A stretch of DNA of 64,000 bases from positions 310,001 to 374,000 of the forward strand of contig NZ_RXOF01000003.1 in assembly GCF_003970915.1 (NCBI RefSeq). The letters run 5' to 3'. A program made the translations under genes and the position numbers. The notes beneath the pieces were generated by a model that was not told where the DNA came from, searched no databases, and saw only the letters and a program-made list of their open reading frames with translations. This stretch comes from Hymenobacter gummosus. GTDB taxonomy: Bacteria > Bacteroidota > Bacteroidia > Cytophagales > Hymenobacteraceae. Shown one piece after another: positions 27,824-35,901 of the stretch (positions are counted from its first letter, which is position 1; the number at the start of each line of letters is the position of its first letter).

Positions 27824-27969
27824 CTACCGCTGCCCGACCGACTTCTCCGGTGCCTGCTGGCCGGAGAAATCGAAGTACAGGGTCATTTCCTTGGCGTACG
27901 GGGGGTCTTTGCCGTAGTCGTAGTACATGTTGGTTTTGCCCATCAGGCCCATGTTCTCGGCTTTCTGCG
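27824..27969 (-). pseudogene. 47-codon 3' remnant of a second GH2 gene
   Basis: Reading the minus strand into stop 27826-27824 gives QKAENMGLMGKTNMYYDYGK and a tail ending FDFSGQQAPEKSVGQR. The intact GH2 gene at 29931-32750 ends with QKAENMGPMGRANMYYDYGK and FDFSGQQAPAGAVGQR. Both tails are 47 codons with no insertion or deletion. Similarity stops just upstream at 27970. The remnant therefore derives from a diverged paralogue or an old duplication of GH2, whose remaining body has been lost or replaced. Confidence 0.85.
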
Positions 27970-27983
27970 CGGTTGCCCCACTC

Positions 27984-28166
27984 CTATTGCTGCTCCGGTT
28001 CCTTGGGAAACTTCGGGATGCCGAAGGTTTGCACGAGGTCGTTGGCCCGGTTGGTCTTCGCCTGGAAATACGGGTCGTGGTCGTATTTGCCTGTCAGTTC
28101 GGGCACGATGGTACAGTCGGCGGCTGATGGGTGCGCGGGCTGCTTCGTGGCGGCTACTTTTCGCAT
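27984..28166 (-). CDS. Small hypothetical protein (60 aa)
   Basis: It starts MRKVAATKQPAHPSAAD and ends FGIPKFPKEPEQQ. The start overlaps the end of the 48-residue gene upstream by 13 bases. The central TGKYDHDPYFQAKTNRANDL has no family I recognise. It may be a real small gene of the island or the tail of a broken gene. Its stop is 15 bases before the GH2 remnant begins. Confidence 0.35.
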   Translation of the reverse strand: MRKVAATKQPAHPSAADCTIVPELTGKYDHDPYFQAKTNRANDLVQTFGIPKFPKEPEQQ

Positions 28167-28300
28167 AGCTGATTCACTGCCGGCCGGCCTTTGCCGCGCT
28201 GCTTGTTCTGCTTGATCCACTCGCTGATGCGGGCAAAGTCCTGCTCCGAGGGTTGCCGGCCGGTGGTGCGGAAATCGACTTCTTTCGGTGCCTTGCTCAT
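28154..28300 (-). CDS. Small conserved protein, first copy (48 aa)
   Basis: It starts at ATG 28300 with MSKAPKEVDFRTTGRQPSEQ and contains 'DFARISEWIKQNKQRGKGRP'. A second copy with the same pattern (EVDFxTTGRQxSE, then FxRISxWIKQxKQ) lies at 29181-29348. Conservation of the protein pattern between two diverged copies supports it being a true gene. It lies 23 bases after the MazF-type toxin stop, in the same direction, and may be cotranscribed with the toxin-antitoxin pair. The function is unknown. Confidence 0.6.
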   Translation of the reverse strand: MSKAPKEVDFRTTGRQPSEQDFARISEWIKQNKQRGKGRPAVNQLCEK

Positions 28301-28323
28301 GGCGTGACTTTCACGCGGCCGGT

Positions 28324-28665
28324 TTACTCGATGGACAGAACCACCGCCAGGCCTTTGCGAATCTTGTCCATCGTGCGGCTATCGACCTGGCCCAGCTTCT
28401 TCACGCAGCGTTCTTCCGCCACGGAACGCACCTGAAAGCAGTCGGCCGACGATTCTTTGGCGAGCTTGTTCTGCGGATCGGGCGTCAGCTTCACCATCCA
28501 GGGCGCCACGGCGTAGCGGTCCTTCCAGTCGGTTACGGGCACAATAATCTTGAGCGGCAGCCGCCCCAGGTTGTTGTCGTTGACGATGATGGCGGGCCGG
28601 GTTTTCTTGATTTCCGCGCCGATAGTCGGGTCCAACGAAACCAGCCAGATTTCACCTTGCTTCAT
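28324..28665 (-). CDS. mazF: MazF/PemK-type toxin (mRNA interferase family)
   Basis: A 113-residue protein beginning MKQGEIWLVSLDPTIGAEIK and 'KTRPAIIVNDNNLG'. This is the classic MazF/PemK beta-barrel start (GEIW..dl.P..G.E..k.RP..Iv). 'IIVPVTDWKDRYAVAPWMV' and 'RSVAEERCVKKLGQVD' fit the rest of the fold. MazF enzymes cut mRNA at short sites when freed from the antitoxin. The start overlaps the antitoxin stop by 14 bases, a normal arrangement for such pairs. Confidence 0.9.
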   Translation of the reverse strand: MKQGEIWLVSLDPTIGAEIKKTRPAIIVNDNNLGRLPLKIIVPVTDWKDRYAVAPWMVKLTPDPQNKLAKESSADCFQVRSVAEERCVKKLGQVDSRTMDKIRKGLAVVLSIE

Positions 28666-28861
28666 AGAACGACTCGGCGTCGAGTTGAGTGAAAACCGTC
28701 AGTTCCGCGTCCGACTTATAATCGTCGTACAAGCTGTCGGCGGCCGTCTTCAGCGCCTTTTCCCTGTTGGTGCGGATGGATTTCAACGTGCGCTCCACAA
28801 CGAGCAGCTTTTCCGTGAGCGGCAGCGCTTCGATTTCCCGGATGATGCTGGCGGCAGTCAT
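28652..28861 (-). CDS. Antitoxin partner of the MazF-type toxin
   Basis: A 69-residue protein starting MTAASIIREIEALPLTEKLL and ending ELTVFTQLDAESFYEAR. The helical 'alpha-alpha' start and the acidic 'ELTxFxxLDxExFYE' tail are common in Bacteroidota antitoxins next to MazF. It directly precedes and overlaps the toxin. I chose ATG 28861; upstream codons in the frame have no antitoxin-like content. Confidence 0.82.
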   Translation of the reverse strand: MTAASIIREIEALPLTEKLLVVERTLKSIRTNREKALKTAADSLYDDYKSDAELTVFTQLDAESFYEAR

Positions 28862-28892
28862 AAATGAAGGTGAGTGAAAGTTGGGGTTCTGG

Positions 28893-29138
28893 CTATTCGA
28901 GGCCGCGGCAAGCCGCAGGAAAAGAACTGCGGATAGCCGCAATGAGTTCTTCGGCGGTTTCTTCGCCCTGGTAGGCACCGAACAAGGCCTGCAAATCGGT
29001 GGGGGCGGCGGGCTGCTGCTCCTGCTTCAAGGATTGCGACAGGCGGGCAATCAGGTCCAGCTTGCTGTCGGCGCTGAGGTTGCGCAGCACGCCGAGGTAG
29101 TAGTCGGCAATGCTGGCGGATGGGTTTATCGGCTGCAT
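28893..29138 (-). CDS. Orphan antitoxin-like protein (81 aa)
   Basis: It begins MQPINPSASIADYYLGVLRN and continues 'LSADSKLDLIARLSQSLK' and 'ALFGAYQGEETAEELIAAIR'. This pattern is familiar from Bacteroidota antitoxins that precede PIN-domain toxins. The usual tail after 'IRxSR.F' is replaced by SSFPAACRGLE, and no PIN toxin follows. The MazF antitoxin begins instead. It therefore looks like a truncated antitoxin left after loss of its toxin. The toxin type is inferred. Confidence 0.6.
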   Translation of the reverse strand: MQPINPSASIADYYLGVLRNLSADSKLDLIARLSQSLKQEQQPAAPTDLQALFGAYQGEETAEELIAAIRSSFPAACRGLE

Positions 29139-29180
29139 GGCGTTTTTTCGAAGGTTACGTGCAAATCAGCTTGGCAGTCG

Positions 29181-29348
29181 TCAGCTGGTTCTGCGGGTCG
29201 GAGTTTTCGGTTTAGCCGCAGAATATAACGCTGATGGCTTACTGCCTTGTTTATCCTGCTTGATCCACTGGCTGATGCGAGTAAATTCCGGCTCCGACAG
29301 TTGCCGGCCGGTGGTGCAAAAATCAACCTCTCTTGGCTCCCAAATCAT
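29181..29348 (-). CDS. Small conserved protein, second copy (55 aa)
   Basis: It starts at ATG 29348 with MIWEPREVDFCTTGRQLSEP, followed by FTRISQWIKQDKQGSKPSAL. It is a paralogue of the 48-residue protein at 28154-28300 in its first 40 residues; the tails differ. The family is not one I recognise. A TTG six codons upstream is an alternative start. Confidence 0.55.
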   Translation of the reverse strand: MIWEPREVDFCTTGRQLSEPEFTRISQWIKQDKQGSKPSALYSAAKPKTPTRRTS

Positions 29349-29382
29349 TTCACTGGAGTTAACCAATCTACCGTTTAGCCGC

Positions 29383-29736
29383 TCACCAATCCCGGGTTGC
29401 TATCAGTTCTTCTATATCAGCTTCAAACCCGTATGCCCCTGCTACAAAGGCAAAATCTACCGCTATGCACTCCCGCGCACCTGTTTCTATTTCGCTATCA
29501 GCTTCATAGAAGTCGCTTTGCAAGTCATTGAACTTGTCGGTAGCGGCGTGAGTGAGCTTATATAGCTCATCCAGAGTCTTGGGCTGCTTCTGCTCGATTT
29601 TAAAACAGAGTCCTACCAGAATTGCCTTGCCCTTGTCGACCAGCTTGTTGGGGAAGTACGAATCTTCGTACATCTCCTTCAGGAAGGCATAATTCCTAAC
29701 CGCTTCGTTTGTAAGCTCTTCTTGTTTCTTAGCCAT
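29383..29736 (-). CDS. DUF5713-family protein
   Basis: A 117-residue protein starting MAKKQEELTNEAVRNYAFLK. The 'LKEMYEDSYFP', 'LCFKIEQKQPKTLDELYKLTHAA' and 'DFAFVAGAYGFEADIEELIA' blocks are those of DUF5713, an uncharacterised family found widely in bacteria. ATG 29736 is preferred over a TTG nine codons upstream. It is the first gene downstream of the GH2 terminator within the island. No function is known to me. Confidence 0.8.
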   Translation of the reverse strand: MAKKQEELTNEAVRNYAFLKEMYEDSYFPNKLVDKGKAILVGLCFKIEQKQPKTLDELYKLTHAATDKFNDLQSDFYEADSEIETGARECIAVDFAFVAGAYGFEADIEELIATRDW

Positions 29737-29796
29737 ATCAGCTACGTTGATGTTGGTGCTCAAATAACGGGCATCTGCTTCAGTACCTAACTAAAC

Positions 29797-29831
29797 AGTG
29801 GGTAGCAAACCTCGTCGGTTCACTACCCGCT
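29797..29831 (-). terminator. Hairpin terminator, copy 2 (behind GH2)
   Basis: On the minus strand AGCGGGTAG pairs with CTACCCACT (one mismatch), with an inner AACC/GGTT pair and GTTTAGTT after it. It is a near copy of 27777-27801. A single family A arm (29861-29900) sits between it and the GH2 stop. Confidence 0.65.
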
Positions 29832-29860
29832 GCTATCATTTTCGTGTCACGCTCCAACAA

Positions 29861-29900
29861 CGTCAGCACGCGAGATGCCTCGACAAGCTCGGCATGACGT
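29861..29900. repeat. Family A repeat, single arm
   Basis: CGTCAGCACGCGAGATGCCT followed by CGACAAGCTCGGCATGACGT is one family A arm. It is absent behind the GH2 remnant, so it inserted after the two copies diverged or was lost from the remnant. Confidence 0.75.
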
Positions 29901-29930
29901 GCTTTTTGCGTTGTTCAACCAGCTGCTCCC

Positions 29931-32750
29931 CTACCGCTGCCCGACGGCCCCGGCCGGAGCCTGCTGGCCGGAGAAATCGAAGTACAGGGTCATTTCCTTG
30001 GCGTACGAGGGGTCTTTGCCGTAGTCGTAGTACATGTTGGCGCGGCCCATCGGGCCCATGTTCTCGGCTTTCTGCGACTTGGTGCCGATGGCCGGGATGC
30101 CGTGCATGAAGGAGAGCTGGCCGCCGGGGAAGGCCGGGGCCGTGTTGTAGGGCGTGGCCGAGAAGCGCGGCGTGAACAGGCGCAGGTACACGTCTTCCTG
30201 GTCGCAGACTATGGTGAGGGGCTGGCCGGTGGTCTGCAAGGTGAGCCAGTAGAAGTTGGAGTAGTAGCCCTTGAACTCGGGGTACTCGGGGCCGCGGGTG
30301 CCTTCCATTTCGCCGGTGCTGGTGTTGTTGTAGGCCTTGGTCCACACGCCCAGGTTGGTGCCCTTCAGGCGGTCTTTCCAGACGCGGTAGGGCCCGTCGC
30401 CGCGCCACTGAATGCCTTTGACTTCCTTTTCGGGGTAGTTGAAATTGAGGCCGGCCAGCTGGAAGTCGTAGTCCTTGGGGAAGTACTTGGCGGTCATCTT
30501 CACCCAGCCCGAGGGGTACACCGTCCACTGCAGCGACTGGTAGCGGCTCTGCTTGCCGAACTTGGCTTCGATGACCACGCTGGCGCCGTCCTGGCGCTGC
30601 GTGAGGCCCTCGAAGGCGGTTTCGCCCTCGGCCAGCACGGGGCCGTGGGAGAGCGGGATGATACCCTTGGCGTTGCGCACCTGGCGCAGCAGGCCGGAGC
30701 GGCGGCTGAAGGTCAGTTCCACGCCGTTGGCCGCTACGGAGTAGAGCGAGTCGGTTTCGGTGAGGTGGGCGGCGCCGGGTCCTTCCGTGCGCACGAGTTG
30801 CCGGGCTACGGCGCCGGGGCGGGCAATGGGCCAGCTCCAGGTGTAGATTTCGCGGCCGTCGGGGTAGTGGGCGGTGATGTAGAGCACGTCGTGGCGTTGC
30901 CAGTCGGCGGGCAGGTTCACCTTCAGGGTGCCGTAGGTGCCGTTCGGGGCGATGCTGGGGGCCGAGAGGGTGCCGGTGGCCGCGGCGGGGGCGGCTTTGG
31001 TGCCGGGGCCGGGCAGCTGGGCGAGCTTCCAGGTGAACTTACACTGGTTCAGGTCGGTGAAGTGGAAGCGGTTTTGCACGCGGAAGGTGCCGTCGAAGGC
31101 CGGGGTGATGTCGCGGCGCTCGAAGAACACGGGGCTCCAGACTTCCTTGATGGTGAAGAAGCTGCCCTCCTTTTCGCGGTAGGGGCCGAGGATGCCGTCG
31201 GCGCCGTGGTTGCCGTCGGTGTCGAGGATGCCGCCCTTGTCGGTGCGCACCACGCCGGCATCGGAGAAGTCCCAGAGGAAGCCACCGGCCGAGCGCGGGT
31301 GGGCCCACATCTGCTCCCAGTAGTCTTCGAGGCCGGCGCCGTGGCCGCCGTCGTAGAGGCCGTGCAGGAACTCGGTGGGAAACACCACGTTGTGGCCCTG
31401 CAGGTGGGTGCCGTTGCCGTAGTCGTAGTTGATGTAGTGCTGGGTATCGGTGCCGCGGAACACCTGCCAGGCGTGCACGACGGGGCGCTGCTGCAAGTCC
31501 ATGCGGTCGAGCACCGGGTCGAGGTCGAAGTTGTGGCCGCCCTCGTTGCCGTTGACCCACACCACAATGCTGGGGTGGTTTTCGTCTTTGCGCACCATCT
31601 CCTCGGTGAGCTTGGTGCCGGTGGGCGTGTCGTAGTTGCCGTGCCAGCCGGCTATTTCGTCGAGCACCATGAGGCCCAGCGAGTCGCAGGCGGCCAGGAA
31701 ATGGTCGTCGGGCGGGTAGTGGGCCATGCGCACGGCGTTCATGTTCATCTCGCGCATCAGGTTCACGTCCTGAATGCTCAGGGCCTTGCTGGTGACGCGG
31801 CCCGAGGTGGGCCAGAACGAGTGGCGGTTGACGCCCTTGAACTTGATTTTGACGCCGTTGAGGTACATGCCGTCCCGCTCGCGCACTTCCATCGTGCGGA
31901 AGCCGATGCGCTTATCCACGGTGTGCACCGGCTGCCCGCCCTTGCGCAGGGTGAAGGCCACGCGGTAGAGGTTGGGCGTTTCGGGCGTCCAGAGCCGGGC
32001 CTGATTCAGCGAGGTTTGCAGGCGGGTGGTGGCCCCGCCGGCTACGGCCGCGCGGAACTCCCCGCCGGCCTTTTGCCCATCCAGCGTGTAGAGCTGGCCC
32101 ACGACTTCGTCGGCCCCGCTGCCCTGGGTGTACACGTCGGCGCGCAGGCTTCCGTCGGCCTTGGCATCCACGGCTACGCGGCTGATGTGGGTGGCGGGCA
32201 GGGCCTCCAGGAACACCGGGCGGAAGATGCCGCCGAACAGCCAGAAGTCGCCGCGCCGCTCCGCGTCGTTGACCGACTCGTTGGCTGAGTGCTTGGCCAC
32301 GGTGGCTTCGAGCAGGTTGGTTTTGCCCGGCTTGAGCAGCCGGGTAATGTCGTACTTGAAGCGGTAGTAGGAGCCCTGGTGCATCGGCCCGGCCGACTGG
32401 CCGTTAATCTTCACCTCGGTGTCGGTCATGGCACCGTCGAAGACGATGTTCACGGTCTTGCCGTCCCAGTTTTTGGGCACCTTGAACTCGTACTGGTACT
32501 GGCCCACTTCCTTGCCGCGGGCGGTATCCTTGGCGTGGCCGTAGTTGTACTTGCCGAAGCCCTGCAGCTCCCAGTTGGAGGGCACCGGAATGGTGGTCCA
32601 CTTACCGGCGTTGCGGCCGGCCGAGCAGTGGAATTTCCACTTCACCGTGTGGTCTTTGTCGAGGCCGGAGAGGTACTGGATTTGCGTCTGCTGGGCGTGT
32701 GAGGCTAGGGGCAGCAGGGCGAGGAGGTATGGGAGGAAACGTTTGGGCAT
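29931..32750 (-). CDS. GH2-family glycosidase (beta-galactosidase/beta-glucuronidase type)
   Basis: A 939-residue secreted enzyme starting at ATG 32750 (MPKRFLPYLLALLPLASHAQ). The GH2 order is clear. A sugar-binding jelly roll with 'TIPVPSNWELQGFGKYNYG' is followed by an immunoglobulin-like domain and a TIM barrel with 'NRHSFWPTSGR' and 'MNMNAVRMAHYPPDD'. The acid/base Glu403 lies in VWVNGNEGG, and a candidate nucleophile Glu460 in FPTEFLHG. A C-terminal beta-sandwich follows. Substrate class is open: in RG-II loci GH2 enzymes include beta-glucuronidase and beta-galactosidase activities. Its 3' end exists a second time as a remnant at 27824-27969. Confidence 0.9.
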   Translation of the reverse strand: MPKRFLPYLLALLPLASHAQQTQIQYLSGLDKDHTVKWKFHCSAGRNAGKWTTIPVPSNWELQGFGKYNYGHAKDTARGKEVGQYQYEFKVPKNWDGKTVNIVFDGAMTDTEVKINGQSAGPMHQGSYYRFKYDITRLLKPGKTNLLEATVAKHSANESVNDAERRGDFWLFGGIFRPVFLEALPATHISRVAVDAKADGSLRADVYTQGSGADEVVGQLYTLDGQKAGGEFRAAVAGGATTRLQTSLNQARLWTPETPNLYRVAFTLRKGGQPVHTVDKRIGFRTMEVRERDGMYLNGVKIKFKGVNRHSFWPTSGRVTSKALSIQDVNLMREMNMNAVRMAHYPPDDHFLAACDSLGLMVLDEIAGWHGNYDTPTGTKLTEEMVRKDENHPSIVVWVNGNEGGHNFDLDPVLDRMDLQQRPVVHAWQVFRGTDTQHYINYDYGNGTHLQGHNVVFPTEFLHGLYDGGHGAGLEDYWEQMWAHPRSAGGFLWDFSDAGVVRTDKGGILDTDGNHGADGILGPYREKEGSFFTIKEVWSPVFFERRDITPAFDGTFRVQNRFHFTDLNQCKFTWKLAQLPGPGTKAAPAAATGTLSAPSIAPNGTYGTLKVNLPADWQRHDVLYITAHYPDGREIYTWSWPIARPGAVARQLVRTEGPGAAHLTETDSLYSVAANGVELTFSRRSGLLRQVRNAKGIIPLSHGPVLAEGETAFEGLTQRQDGASVVIEAKFGKQSRYQSLQWTVYPSGWVKMTAKYFPKDYDFQLAGLNFNYPEKEVKGIQWRGDGPYRVWKDRLKGTNLGVWTKAYNNTSTGEMEGTRGPEYPEFKGYYSNFYWLTLQTTGQPLTIVCDQEDVYLRLFTPRFSATPYNTAPAFPGGQLSFMHGIPAIGTKSQKAENMGPMGRANMYYDYGKDPSYAKEMTLYFDFSGQQAPAGAVGQR

Positions 32751-32758
32751 GTGGTGGA

Positions 32759-32926
32759 CCTCACCCCCCGGCCCCCTCTCCAGAAGAGAGGGGGAACCAC
32801 GGCGGCGCGGGTTGGTGGTTTTGCGGGGCAGCAAAGGCTGGGTCCAGCCTGCCTCCGGGTTTTCAATACAACAAAAATTCGTCAGGCTCCCCCTCTCTTT
32901 TGGAGAGGGGGCTGGGGGGTGAGGTT
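32759..32926. repeat. Family B palindromic repeat pair
   Basis: ACCTCACCCCCCGGCCCCCT at the left and GGCTGGGGGGTGAGGT at the right, each arm with an internal CCCCTCTC/GAGAGGGG stem. The spacer 32801-32885 shows no gene. Confidence 0.85.
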
Positions 32927-34794
32927 CACGGCGTCACCGCCGGCCCCGACGTCTTCAACGACTTCAGGTAGAACACCGCCAGCTTCTCCGACTCGCCGGC
33001 GCGGGGCAAATCGTAGGCCTGGTCGGCGGGCGTGTCGGGCGTGGGGAAGTGGCGGGCGGGGCCGGTGCGCAGCATCACCCGCTCGAACGAGGCCACCGGG
33101 GCAAAGAAGATGAAAGTGCTGGTCTTGCCCCCGTTCACCGTCACCGTGCAGGTGCGGTTGGGCGCGTCCAGGGTCACTTTCAGGTCGAGCTGCTGGCCGG
33201 CCTGGTACTTGGCGACGCCCTTAAATCGGGCTCCGGCCTTATAGCTGAGCGTGCCGGTGGAATCGAAGCTCAGCTGCACGGCGGGCATGCCCTTGGCATC
33301 CTGAAACTCAATCTGCAGCAGGCCGTGGCTGTTCTGCGCGGGCACTACCGACAACTCGGCCGTGAGCTGCTTGCTTTCGGGGATGATGCGCTCGGCCTTG
33401 CCGTAGTCGAAACGGTCCGAGTCTTTGAGGACGAGGCCCTTGCTCCCATCCGGCAGCGGGCCGATTTCCACCGGCGCCTGCTGGAGGCTGTACGTATTCC
33501 ACTGCTCCAGCTCCTGCCCGGCGGGCAGTTGGGCGAAAACCTCGTTGGCGTGGCTGCTAGCCGTGGCGCGCACGGGCACGGGCACCGAGGCAATCCAGAG
33601 GTCCTCCTTATTCACGCTGTAGCTCACCCACATTTTCTTGTCGGGCGGCGTGCCGTCGCCTTCCTGGATGCCGCGCACGTACTGCGGGCCGTAGCTTTTG
33701 TAGTTGCCGCCGTAGCGCATGGGCGTGATTTCGCCGTGCACCAGCCAAAGGTCGGTGTAATCGAGGCCATTCTGCGAGGTCGACACGGCCAGCGGCCAGC
33801 GGAACTCCGAGGGGTTGTACACCGTGGCGTAGCGGCCGTCACTGGTGCGCTGCCCCCAGATTTTGGCGTTGCTGTTGACGAAGTGCGGGGCGCGGATGAC
33901 CGGGTTGGGCCAGGTCTTGCCGCCGTCGGGGCTGATGCTGGTCAGCGCGTGCTTCCAGAGGCCCACCACGCGGTTATCGGGCAGGTGGTAGTAGCTGAAG
34001 GCCTTGTACTCCTTGCGCAGCGGGATGAGCTGGTCGTCGCGGTCCTGCTCCTCCACCATCTGCTGCATCATCAGCGGACTGGCCAGGATTTCCTCGCAGG
34101 CGGCCACGAAGCCCTTGTCTTTGCTCTTGGTGTAGAACGGATAAGCTGACTTCGACTGGTCCCAGGTCTTGTTGTAGCGCAGAAAGTAAATCGGCCCAAA
34201 CTTGCCGTTCGGCAGCACCTCGCGCACCACCCGGCCGATGCCCTGCCCGTCGTTGGGGTCGTCCTTGGCGTCGAGGGCAATGCCGTAATAGCCGAGGGTC
34301 AGCAGGCGGTTTTTCTTCGACACGTAGAAGCCCACGCGCTGGTGCATCACGGCCTCTAGGTTCCGGGCCACCTTGCCGGGCTGGTCGGGCTTGGTGAAGC
34401 CGTCGGGCACCTTGTAGGGCGGGAAAATGACCACGGGGTTGGTCCAGGTGTAGCCGTCCTTGGAAGTCAGCAATAGCGTGCGGCCGGGCGGAATATGCTC
34501 GCCCACCGGGTTGCTCAGGTACTGGTAGTAGAACTGCCCCTGCCAGTAGGCCAGCATGGGCGCGTGGTTGTAGGTCCACCCCTCCCCGTTGGCGGCGCTG
34601 GGCTGCTCCCGGTTGGCGCGCAGCACCTGCCGGCAGTGCGTGCCGATGGCCGGGCGCAGCTGCCCGTGGTGGTAGTCCACGTTGCTGAGCGTGGTGCCGG
34701 TGTAGCGGACGGTTTCCGGCGCCGTCTGGGCCTGGGCCGAGACGCTGCCGAGCGTGGCCGCTGCTGCCGCCCAAATTCCTATCTGCTTACTCAT
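32926..34794 (-). CDS. Sialidase-fold beta-propeller glycosidase with C-terminal beta-sandwich (GH143 candidate)
   Basis: A 622-residue secreted protein starting at ATG 34794 (MSKQIGIWAAAAATLGSVSA). Its ATGA start overlaps the GH43 stop upstream, so translation is probably coupled. Residues about 30-430 look like a propeller: 'GQFYYQYLSNPVGEHIPPG', 'LTSKDGYTWTNPVVIFP', 'TSISPDGGKTWPNPVIR'. Residues about 470-620 form a concanavalin-like sandwich with 'DYGKAERIIPESKQLTAELS' and 'PNRTCTVTVNGG'. I do not recognise a named family with certainty. Because a GH142-like enzyme is also in this locus, and BT1020 of B. thetaiotaomicron fuses GH143 (Dha hydrolase) to GH142, this protein could be the GH143 partner. 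That link is inference. Confidence 0.55.
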   Translation of the reverse strand: MSKQIGIWAAAAATLGSVSAQAQTAPETVRYTGTTLSNVDYHHGQLRPAIGTHCRQVLRANREQPSAANGEGWTYNHAPMLAYWQGQFYYQYLSNPVGEHIPPGRTLLLTSKDGYTWTNPVVIFPPYKVPDGFTKPDQPGKVARNLEAVMHQRVGFYVSKKNRLLTLGYYGIALDAKDDPNDGQGIGRVVREVLPNGKFGPIYFLRYNKTWDQSKSAYPFYTKSKDKGFVAACEEILASPLMMQQMVEEQDRDDQLIPLRKEYKAFSYYHLPDNRVVGLWKHALTSISPDGGKTWPNPVIRAPHFVNSNAKIWGQRTSDGRYATVYNPSEFRWPLAVSTSQNGLDYTDLWLVHGEITPMRYGGNYKSYGPQYVRGIQEGDGTPPDKKMWVSYSVNKEDLWIASVPVPVRATASSHANEVFAQLPAGQELEQWNTYSLQQAPVEIGPLPDGSKGLVLKDSDRFDYGKAERIIPESKQLTAELSVVPAQNSHGLLQIEFQDAKGMPAVQLSFDSTGTLSYKAGARFKGVAKYQAGQQLDLKVTLDAPNRTCTVTVNGGKTSTFIFFAPVASFERVMLRTGPARHFPTPDTPADQAYDLPRAGESEKLAVFYLKSLKTSGPAVTP

Positions 34795-35756
34795 TGATTT
34801 CCGCTCGTCGTGGTCGTTGCCGGTGCCGCCGGGGCGCTGCGCAACAGGTGTTTCAAGGTCTTGCGCGGCGCCATGAACACGGTGCCGTGCTTGTGCCCCT
34901 GCGGCACGCTGGTCTGGTTTGAAACGTCCGTGAACGTCTTGAAATCGGCCGTTTTCATCACGCCGTAGCGCTTTTCCTTGTAGGCGTCGTAGTAGATCAG
35001 CCACTCTTTGTTCGGCAAGGCCAGCACGCTCGGCCCCTCGGTAAAGTTGCCGGTGAAAGGCTCCGACACATTCGGGAACGGCCCTAGTGCCGATGGTCCG
35101 AACGCCACTTTGATGTTGCGCATGGGCCGGGTGTTGTCCTTCACCACCAGCACGTAATCCTGCGGCCCGCGCGGCACTACCACGGCATCAATGGCGCTCC
35201 AACCCGGGTCCAGGAATAGCTTTGCGGGGCTGAAAGTCTGGAAGTCCTTGGTCGTGGTGTAGTAGAGTCGGTGGTTGTTGTCCTCGTCCTCAACGCCCTT
35301 CGGGAACCGAAACGGAATCGTCGAAGCCCAGACGATGAGGTATTGCTGCGTGGGCGCATCGTAGAAGATTTCCGGGGCCCACACGTTCACCGTCGTCGGC
35401 TCGTGGCTCATCACGTCGATGAAGCGCTGCTGTGACCAGTGCACCAGGTCTTTCGACGAAGCGTAGCCGAAACCCTTGTCGCCCTTCCAGCCGCTGGTCC
35501 ACACAAGGTGGTAAGTGCCATCGGGCCCGCGGGCAATGCTCGGGTCGCGCATGATTTTGCTCGGGCCCACCTGCGGGGTGAGGAAGATGCGGTTCAAATC
35601 CTGCCACTTATACCCATCGTAGCTGTAGAGCAGGCGCAGCCCCTCGTTGGCCGGCTCGTGAAACGACGTGAACATGTACACGTCCAGCGAGCAGGCCGTG
35701 AGCAGGGCGGCGCCGAGCAGCGGGGCGAGGAAGCGGACGGCGTTGGTTTTGAGCAT
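34791..35756 (-). CDS. GH43-family arabinofuranosidase-like lipoprotein
   Basis: A 321-residue lipoprotein (MLKTNAVRF then LLGAALLTACS, a clear lipobox). The five-bladed propeller acids of GH43 can be placed. Asp71 in IMRDPSIARG is the likely base, Asp190 in SAIDAVVVP the pKa modulator, and Glu240 in TEGPSVLALP the acid. 'VNVWAPEIFYD' is the usual second-blade motif. Substrates are alpha-L-arabinofuranosides or beta-xylosides, and arabinose is expected in RG-II. Start ATG 35756 is chosen over a codon within the upstream repeat. The stop overlaps the next start as ATGA. Confidence 0.85.
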   Translation of the reverse strand: MLKTNAVRFLAPLLGAALLTACSLDVYMFTSFHEPANEGLRLLYSYDGYKWQDLNRIFLTPQVGPSKIMRDPSIARGPDGTYHLVWTSGWKGDKGFGYASSKDLVHWSQQRFIDVMSHEPTTVNVWAPEIFYDAPTQQYLIVWASTIPFRFPKGVEDEDNNHRLYYTTTKDFQTFSPAKLFLDPGWSAIDAVVVPRGPQDYVLVVKDNTRPMRNIKVAFGPSALGPFPNVSEPFTGNFTEGPSVLALPNKEWLIYYDAYKEKRYGVMKTADFKTFTDVSNQTSVPQGHKHGTVFMAPRKTLKHLLRSAPAAPATTTTSGNQ

Positions 35757-35770
35757 CTTGTTTGTCAGGC

Positions 35771-35886
35771 CGTCATGTCGAGCTTGTCGAGACATCTCGC
35801 GTGCTGACGTCAGTTACTATTCTTTTCTTCAAAACATTCCTCCCGGATGTCAGCACGCGAGATGTCTCGACAAGCTCGACATGACG
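35771..35886. repeat. Family A palindromic repeat pair
   Basis: Arms CGTCATGTCGAGCTTGTCGA and GATGTCTCGACAAGCTCGAC are inverted copies with a loop containing TTACTATTC. Sits between GH140 and GH43. Confidence 0.85.
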
Positions 35887-35901
35887 TTCTTATTTGTTGG
35901 T

